Positions 9,224 through 13,064 of a DNA stretch of 13,064 bases are shown in pieces. Source of the DNA: Saprospiraceae bacterium (lineage in GTDB: Bacteria; Bacteroidota; Bacteroidia; Chitinophagales; Saprospiraceae); NCBI GenBank assembly GCA_027031145.1, contig JALVEG010000195.1, positions 1 to 13,064 of the forward strand, given 5' to 3'. The notes below the pieces were generated by a model, which saw only the letters and a program-made list of their open reading frames with translations, was not told the origin of the DNA and did no database searches. The translations under genes were made by a program, and so were the position numbers. The first letter of the stretch is position 1. Each line of letters opens with the position of its first letter.

Positions 9224-9248
9224 TTCTGCATATAACATAGTAAGCTGT

Positions 9249-9275
9249 AATTCCCCAGATTCAGAAAATGGAATT
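9249..9275 (+). other. Leader hairpin AATTCC/GGAATT
   Basis: AATTCC (9249-9254) can pair with GGAATT (9270-9275) across a 15-base loop, and flanking AGCT sequences (9243-9246 and 9285-9288) could add four more pairs. It lies within the predicted leader. No T-tract follows. The function is unknown and chance is possible. Confidence 0.25.
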
Positions 9276-9337
9276 AATTTCTTTAGCTACCGATAAAAAT
9301 AATTTAATTTGCAATATAAATTAAGAAAGCTATAATA

Positions 9338-9742
9338 ATGAGAATGCCATTAACAATGTTTACATATAAAATTGGAAGTTTATTTTTGACAGTAATTTTG
9401 CTCGTTTTGTTTCTTTTCTATCTTTTGCCAAGTATTAAGCGTTATTTACAGAGAAAAAAGAAAGAGAAAGAACAAGCAAAAAAATATTTTATAAATTTAA
9501 TGAATTCGGTTGACCCTAAAAAAGAAATTGATAAAATTTCAATAATAATATCCAAATCTGATTTTAATAATAAAAGCAAAATAAATATATTAAATGATAT
9601 TATTAAATATTTCAGAAAAGAAATTGAAAAGGAAAATCAATCTGGAGTATATAGGACAAAATCTCAAAATAACATCAAATTTTTAGAATTAATATCATAT
9701 ATTAAGCAAAAAATTTCAAAACAAATTAAGAAAAATGACTAA
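9338..9742 (+). CDS. Small single-pass membrane protein, first gene of cluster
   Basis: The 134-residue product is not recognised. Residues about 12-32 form one strongly hydrophobic segment (IGSLFLTVILLVLFLFYLLP), followed by a very basic stretch (KRYLQRKKKEKEQAKK) that by the positive-inside rule places the rest in the cytoplasm. The soluble part is Lys- and Ile-rich and probably helical. Its end (NNIKFLELISYIKQKISK, residues about 110-127) closely resembles the end of the third gene in the cluster. Met1 is used because AAGAAAG lies nine bases upstream; Met3 and Met7 are alternatives. The stop overlaps the next gene by eight bases in ATGACTAA, implying translational coupling. Base use is visibly more AT-rich than in the genes before it. 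Confidence 0.7.
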   Translation: MRMPLTMFTYKIGSLFLTVILLVLFLFYLLPSIKRYLQRKKKEKEQAKKYFINLMNSVDPKKEIDKISIIISKSDFNNKSKINILNDIIKYFRKEIEKENQSGVYRTKSQNNIKFLELISYIKQKISKQIKKND

Positions 9743-10205
9743 ATTTGAACTCGCAACTATAGTACTTTCAGGTTTTAGTATTCTAATTTCAATATGTGCA
9801 ATTATATTAGCATACATAAGTTCAAAGAAAGTAGAAAAAAGTAATTCTGCTGAAGTAGAGTTAGCAATCAATGAAAGAATTACAAATACAAAAGAAAAAA
9901 TAATTGATTTCACTAAAAATATTGAATTATCAAGAAAAAAAAAGACATCAAGTAAAAATAAAAAAATGATATTATTCGAAAAACAGCTAAATAGTTTAAT
10001 TGAAAACAATCTGAACGCATATGAAGAAGGTTGTGCTAAATATATTGATAAAAAAATTGATAAAGTCCGGTTTAAAAAAACATATAAAACTGAAATAAAG
10101 AATTTGGTTGAGCATAAAGATTATAACAAATATTTTGATGCAGTAACTTCACAATACAAAGGAATTCTAAAAGTATATAAAGAATGGGAAAATTTAGAGG
10201 ATTAA
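9735..10205 (+). CDS. Small membrane-anchored protein with cytoplasmic helical domain, second gene of cluster
   Basis: The 156-residue product has one hydrophobic segment at about 7-28 (ATIVLSGFSILISICAIILA), then a lysine- and glutamate-rich, probably coiled-coil region (about 30-90). The C-terminal part contains LNAYEEGCAKYIDKKIDK, RFKKTYKTEIKNLVE and ILKVYKEWENLED. This last part has the feel of uncharacterised helical domains found in accessory regions of many bacteria, loosely like DUF4760-type proteins, but that is recall and not a firm assignment. The start overlaps the end of the first gene by eight bases, and the last 22 bases overlap the third gene. The arrangement suggests the three products are made together, possibly as a membrane complex. 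Confidence 0.7.
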   Translation: MTKFELATIVLSGFSILISICAIILAYISSKKVEKSNSAEVELAINERITNTKEKIIDFTKNIELSRKKKTSSKNKKMILFEKQLNSLIENNLNAYEEGCAKYIDKKIDKVRFKKTYKTEIKNLVEHKDYNKYFDAVTSQYKGILKVYKEWENLED

Positions 10206-10501
10206 TTTCAGAATCTGAATATATTGCACAAAATTTTGCATATATATTTATTAGGAATAGTAGTAAAATTGAAGCAGCAAAAGAAATTATTGGTTTAATA
10301 AATAATTTGGAATATAAAGAAGGTGGAAAAATTTCAAATAATGATATTGATATACTTTTAAAGACCACAAGTGAGTTTTTAAATGGGGAAAGGCTTTGGA
10401 AAGCAAAATATGGAGGATTTGTTGTTAAACCCAAAAGAACAGACAATAAGGATTTTTTAGAATTAATTGAATATATTAAAAAGGAGATAAATAAAAAATA
10501 A
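10184..10501 (+). CDS. Small soluble protein, third gene of cluster
   Basis: The 105-residue product has no signal peptide or membrane segment and is not recognised. It begins with MGKFRGLISESEYIAQNFAY and ends with a Lys-rich helix. Residues about 86-104 (DNKDFLELIEYIKKEINKK) match the end of the first gene's product at 11 of about 18 positions, and weaker similarity continues N-terminally (Ile-rich helix, then a Gly/Lys turn with YGGFVVKPKRT against SGVYRTKSQ). The start overlaps the second gene by 22 bases; no later Met could serve. The overlap and shared strand indicate one operon. An attC-like hairpin begins five bases after the stop codon. Confidence 0.65.
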   Translation: MGKFRGLISESEYIAQNFAYIFIRNSSKIEAAKEIIGLINNLEYKEGGKISNNDIDILLKTTSEFLNGERLWKAKYGGFVVKPKRTDNKDFLELIEYIKKEINKK

Positions 10502-10506
10502 CTACA

Positions 10507-10573
10507 GCTAACACTAGATATGGCAATCATAGCCGCCTAACGTCAGGCTACGCTGCATATCATTATCCGTTGC
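10507..10573. other. attC-like imperfect hairpin after the small-gene cluster
   Basis: Nested pairings run across the whole stretch. GC-T-AAC (10507-10512) pairs with GTTGC (10569-10573) leaving one T out; GATATGGCA (10517-10525) pairs with TGCATATC (10554-10561) leaving one G out; TAGCC (10530-10534) pairs with GGCTA (10546-10550) around GCCTAACGTCA. Outer core-like boxes ending in AAC and beginning with GTT, two unpaired spacers, extrahelical bases on one strand, and a position a few bases after a stop codon are the properties of integron attC sites. The boxes do not fully match RYYYAAC and GTTRRRY. No integrase gene lies in the window. It could instead be a Bacteroidota dispersed repeat or a terminator-like structure without a T-tract. 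Confidence 0.4.
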
Positions 10574-10590
10574 AAAATAAAACAGAAATA

Positions 10591-10622
10591 TTTGTAATAT
10601 TAAAAATAAATACATACTTTTG
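10591..10622 (+). promoter_or_regulatory. Bacteroidota promoter of the fic gene
   Basis: TTTG (10591-10594) and TACTTTTG (10615-10622), 20 bases apart, are a near-perfect match to the Bacteroidota TTTG-N(19-20)-TAnnTTTG promoter. Transcription would start near 10628, giving a leader of about 30 bases. The -7 box overlaps the operator-like repeats by two bases. Confidence 0.6.
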
Positions 10623-10646
10623 ATAGTGTCAAATGATAGTATCAAA
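10621..10646. promoter_or_regulatory. Tandem operator-like repeats TGATAGTRTCAAA
   Basis: TGATAGTGTCAAA (10621-10633) is followed directly by TGATAGTATCAAA (10634-10646), differing at one base. The second unit is a perfect odd-centred palindrome, TGATA-G-TATCA, and the first is the same with one mismatch. Both cover the predicted transcription start and the end of the -7 box of the fic gene, so a bound protein would block transcription. The winged-helix C-terminus of the Fic protein makes autorepression a reasonable hypothesis, not shown here. Confidence 0.55.
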
Positions 10647-10658
10647 TAAAAAGAGTAA

Positions 10659-11627
10659 ATGAAACCACTTTATGATATAACAGTAACAATTCTGAAATTA
10701 ACAACAAGTATTTCCGAAAAATTAGGAGAAGTAAAAGCCTACTTCCTGGATAGACCTTCACCAAATTTAAGAAAGCAAAATAAAATAAAAACTATTCACT
10801 CTTCTTTGAAAATAGAGGGAAATACATTATCAGAGGAACAAATAACAGCATTACTTGATAATAAAAGAGTAATTGGTCCAAAGGAAGATATTCTCGAAGT
10901 GCTTAATGCTATTAAAGTTTACGGGGAAATCAATAAATTTTCACCTTTTTCGGTCAAATCATTTAAAATGGCTCACAGTATTTTAATGAATGGATTAATC
11001 GACAATGCTTGAGATTTTAGAAAAGGAAACGTTGGTATTGTTCACGGAAAAGAAATTGCTCATATTGCACCATCTGCTGAAAATGTTCCCTATTTAATTA
11101 ATGATTTATTTGATTACATTAAAAAAGACGAAGACCCTGTTTTAATAAAAAGTTGTGTTTTTCATTATGAAATGGAATTTATTCATCCTTTTCTTGATGG
11201 AAATGGCAGAATGGGTAGGTTATGGCAAACCGTAATTCTAATGAATAAATATCCTGTATTTGAATATTTACCATTTGAAAGTTTAATTAGCGAAACACAG
11301 GATGATTATTATAAAGCATTAATGTTATCTGACCAAACAGCTAACTCAACTCTTTTTATTGAATATTTACTAAATGTAATTGACAATTCATTGTCTGAAT
11401 TATTAAGGTTTAATGGGAAAAAACTTACGGCAAAAGAAAGATTAGAATACATAACCAGTATCGGAATTAAGGAATTTAGCAGAAAAGATTATATGGATAT
11501 TTTCAAAAACATATCATCATCAACTGCAAGTAGAGATTTGAAAAAAGGTGTTGATGAAGGTATTTTAAAAATCAATGGAGAGAAAAATAAAACAAAATAT
11601 ACTTTGCTGAAAATTTTCACGTCTTGA
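10659..11627 (+). pseudogene. fic: Fic-family AMP-transferase, interrupted by in-frame TGA
   Basis: Read through one TGA (codon 118, 11010-11012), this frame gives a complete 322-residue Fic protein; such enzymes transfer AMP, or another nucleotide-derived group, from a nucleotide to a hydroxyl of a target protein. Residues 1-60 form a Fic_N-type N-terminus with the inhibitory-helix motif S49-LKI-E53-G54. The Fic core has NVGIVHG and KSCVFHYEMEF, then the complete catalytic loop HPFLDGNGRMGR at 176-187 with His176. Residues about 255-320 look like a winged helix (LTAKERLEYI, FSRKDYMDIF, SSSTASRDLKKGVDEGIL). Homologues have Gly at the stop position (AGKYR-like; here NA-stop-DFRKGNVG), so a single GGA-to-TGA change explains it. 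Two partial products are possible: 117 residues carrying the inhibitory motif, and a fragment from Met172 (11172) with the catalytic loop. No partner antitoxin gene is adjacent. A sequencing error is the alternative. Confidence 0.85.
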
Positions 11628-11636
11628 AGTCTTGAA
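11621..11636. repeat. GTCTTGAA tandem duplication over the fic stop codon
   Basis: GTCTTGAA occurs twice in direct succession, at 11621-11628 and 11629-11636, and the fic stop TGA lies in the first copy. A recent 8-bp duplication could have altered the C-terminus, though the winged-helix domain appears to be finished before it. A chance repeat is possible. Confidence 0.4.
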
Positions 11637-11938
11637 GTTGTATTTTATGTTTACACATTTTTTAAGATAGTATTATTTCAAAAAAATGAATTCAGAGACT
11701 CTCGCTTATCAGTAAGTTATCCATAAACAAGAAAAGATTGTTTAGCTGTATTCACAAAGTAAAAACTCATCTTTGTTACTCCTTATCAGAGCAATTTAAT
11801 GAAGTTGTGAGCAGTTTTAAAATTGAAATTGATGGAATTTGAAGTAAAAGAATAAAAACTTTTAGTTTTATAAAAAAACATACTATATTTGGGAATAATA
11901 ATTTTAAGTAAAAAAGATTATATTAGATATATCAAAAT
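11628..11938. other. Intergenic region after fic
   Basis: This 311-base stretch has no convincing gene. It holds a 7-bp inverted repeat, TAAACAA (11724-11730) and TTGTTTA (11738-11744), without a T-tract; CTTATCAG at 11705-11712 and again at 11782-11789; and a -7 box for the next gene near its right end. No clear terminator for fic was found. Confidence 0.5.
11884..11891 (+). promoter_or_regulatory. -7 box before the last secreted-protein gene
   Basis: TATATTTG matches TAnnTTTG and lies 48 bases before the ATG at 11939. The best -33 candidate is TTTA at 11860-11863, with 20-base spacing and one mismatch to TTTG. Confidence 0.4.
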
Positions 11939-13064
11939 ATGAAGAAGTTTTTTATAATACTATTTTTAATAAATATTTATTCATTGATGCATTCACAGGT
12001 TGTTAATGTTATTGATCCTGATACATTGGATAAATCAAATTATAACGGATTCAATATTTGGAATGATAGATTAGTTGTAAGAGATGATAAATACCTTGGT
12101 TCTGTTAACAATTGTCTATTCAGATTTTATAAAAAAACCTTAAAAAACTGGAAACTTACTCAGACTATTAACTCAAAGGATTACGGAATACATGTTTTTG
12201 GTTCAAGAGAATATTTAATGAAAGATTATTTTGTTATCTTATCAAGTGAGCATAATTATCCGGATATTGATACCAAATTATTTACTTTTAAAGAAGAAAA
12301 CGGTATTTATATAATAAAGGATACTATATTATTTAATAGTGAATATAGACCTTATGCAATGACAGTAAAAGATGATTGGATATTATTGCGTATGATAATT
12401 AATGCTGATCCTGTTGTTTTTAAAGATTTTTTCTATCATATAGAAGCTGATCACTGGATTTTGAGAGATGAACATAGTTATACTGAACAATTCAAAAAAG
12501 AGGAATTTGCAATATTCGATTATAGGGCGGATATTAATAAGGATTATGCAGTTGTCTCAAATCATTATATAAAAGAAAATCAATTGAAAAGTCATGGAAA
12601 TTTGATTGTATACAAAAGAAGCGGATTGAAATGGAAAGTAGTACAAGAAATTTTTCAACCAAACGTTGAGAAAGAGAAAAGTGTGTTGGGACATAAAGTT
12701 TCAATTTCTCCAAACGGGAAATTTATTGCATCAAGTTCTCTTGGCTTTTTTTATTCCGGAACTAATTTTTTTATTTTTAAGTACGACGAAACAGATAATA
12801 AGTTTAAGTTTAATTACCAGGATACAATTTCTCATGGATATTTTTTTTGTATAGATGATGATGAGTTATTGATAAGTGATAGCTATAATAACTATATCCC
12901 TGTCAAAAATAGCTTATGGTACTATAAATATAAAGATGAAAAATGGGATTTAAAATGCAGATTGAATTCTGAATTGGATGGTATAAGAGGTGATTGTTTT
13001 GGAGGATATTTAGTCAGGCATGGGGAGACTGCAGTAGTATTTGACAGTATTGAAAATAAAAGAT
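11939..13064 (+). CDS. Secreted protein, partial at window end
   Basis: An open frame runs from ATG 11939 to the window edge without a stop, about 375 codons. It begins with a signal peptide, MKKFFIILFLINIYSLMHSQ, with likely cleavage around residue 19-20. The remainder is a string of beta-rich segments with repeated aromatic and charged pairs: NIWNDRLVVRDD, CLFRFYKKTLKNWKLTQTI, NLIVYKRSGLKWKVVQEI, HKVSISPNGKFIASSS, FFIFKYDETDNKFKF, SLWYYKYKDEKWDLKCRL. The unit 'xxFxY-K--xxxWKLxQxI ... VSISPNGKFIASSS' resembles the blades of a beta-propeller. A T9SS sorting domain may follow outside the window, which is inference. It stands alone behind its own -7 box. Confidence 0.75.
   Translation, partial: MKKFFIILFLINIYSLMHSQVVNVIDPDTLDKSNYNGFNIWNDRLVVRDDKYLGSVNNCLFRFYKKTLKNWKLTQTINSKDYGIHVFGSREYLMKDYFVILSSEHNYPDIDTKLFTFKEENGIYIIKDTILFNSEYRPYAMTVKDDWILLRMIINADPVVFKDFFYHIEADHWILRDEHSYTEQFKKEEFAIFDYRADINKDYAVVSNHYIKENQLKSHGNLIVYKRSGLKWKVVQEIFQPNVEKEKSVLGHKVSISPNGKFIASSSLGFFYSGTNFFIFKYDETDNKFKFNYQDTISHGYFFCIDDDELLISDSYNNYIPVKNSLWYYKYKDEKWDLKCRLNSELDGIRGDCFGGYLVRHGETAVVFDSIENKR

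Larger units (their letters stand above)
8966..9337. other. Intergenic region with terminator, promoter and leader
   Basis: This 372-base gap contains the terminator of the large gene (9030-9063), a stretch without recognisable signals (9065-9190), a TTG-N20-TATTTTTG promoter (9193-9223) and a leader of about 110 bases with a small hairpin before the first gene of the small-gene cluster. No reading frame with coding character was seen. Confidence 0.6.

Noticed and set aside
10072..10530. 152-codon open frame on the - strand under the small-gene cluster
   Set aside because: It is a low-complexity Ser/Leu/Ile/Phe product antisense to two overlapping genes with better coding character, start context and promoter.
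11010..11012. TGA read as glycine (a recoded genetic code)
   Set aside because: The 1,447-codon gene and all other intact genes contain no in-frame TGA. With TGA as glycine, many would be expected. A point mutation or error is simpler.
10659..11627. Fic gene plus a small upstream gene as a classic Fic toxin-antitoxin pair
   Set aside because: The inhibitory S-x-x-x-E-G motif is inside the Fic protein itself (residues 49-54), the preceding 105-residue protein lacks it, and a separate promoter and an attC-like hairpin divide them.
11660..11843. Short open frame of about 50 codons between fic and the last gene
   Set aside because: It has no ATG start, no ribosome binding site and no recognisable similarity; frames of this length arise easily here.

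Overview
The window is AT-rich DNA from a member of the Bacteroidota. The evidence is a 1,447-codon secreted protein ending in a type IX secretion system (T9SS) C-terminal sorting domain, promoter-like TAnnTTTG -7 boxes, weak ribosome binding sites, a GH2 beta-galactosidase with a signal peptide, and an outer-membrane beta-barrel protein. The HYR-like modules with 'DFDxGSxDNC' motifs recall the large surface proteins of Saprospiria-like lineages, but the class cannot be fixed from this window. TAA is the usual stop codon, and TGA does not appear to be recoded.

Layout. 1-281: no gene, but a cluster of inverted repeats. 282-1184 (-): predicted outer-membrane barrel protein. 1286-4298 (-): LacZ-type beta-galactosidase broken by a frameshift, probably with a small deletion; the barrel gene lies 101 bp downstream of it. 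4299-4621: divergent control region with a beta-galactosidase-side -7 box and dyads, and on the other side a sigma-54-like TGGCAC-N5-TTGA element with an upstream palindrome. 4622-8965 (+): giant multidomain T9SS substrate carrying both a dockerin-like and a cohesin-like module, followed by a strong intrinsic terminator.

9338-10501 (+): a more AT-rich, compact set of three overlapping small genes. Two encode single-pass membrane proteins and one a soluble protein. The first and third share a C-terminal motif. An imperfect hairpin resembling an integron attC site begins a few bases after the third stop codon. 10659-11627 (+): a Fic-family AMP-transferase gene interrupted by one in-frame TGA, with a clear promoter overlapped by tandem operator-like repeats. 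11939-13064 (+): a secreted protein that runs off the window end.

How the parts relate. The left half looks like an extracellular/cell-envelope locus: secreted glycosidase, barrel, and T9SS adhesin or scaffold-like protein. The right half, from about 9.2 to 11.6 kb, looks like accessory DNA: AT-rich unknown small genes, a recombination-like hairpin and a decaying Fic gene. The best candidate for something undescribed is the three-gene membrane cassette with its attC-like end. Its function cannot be assigned from sequence alone.
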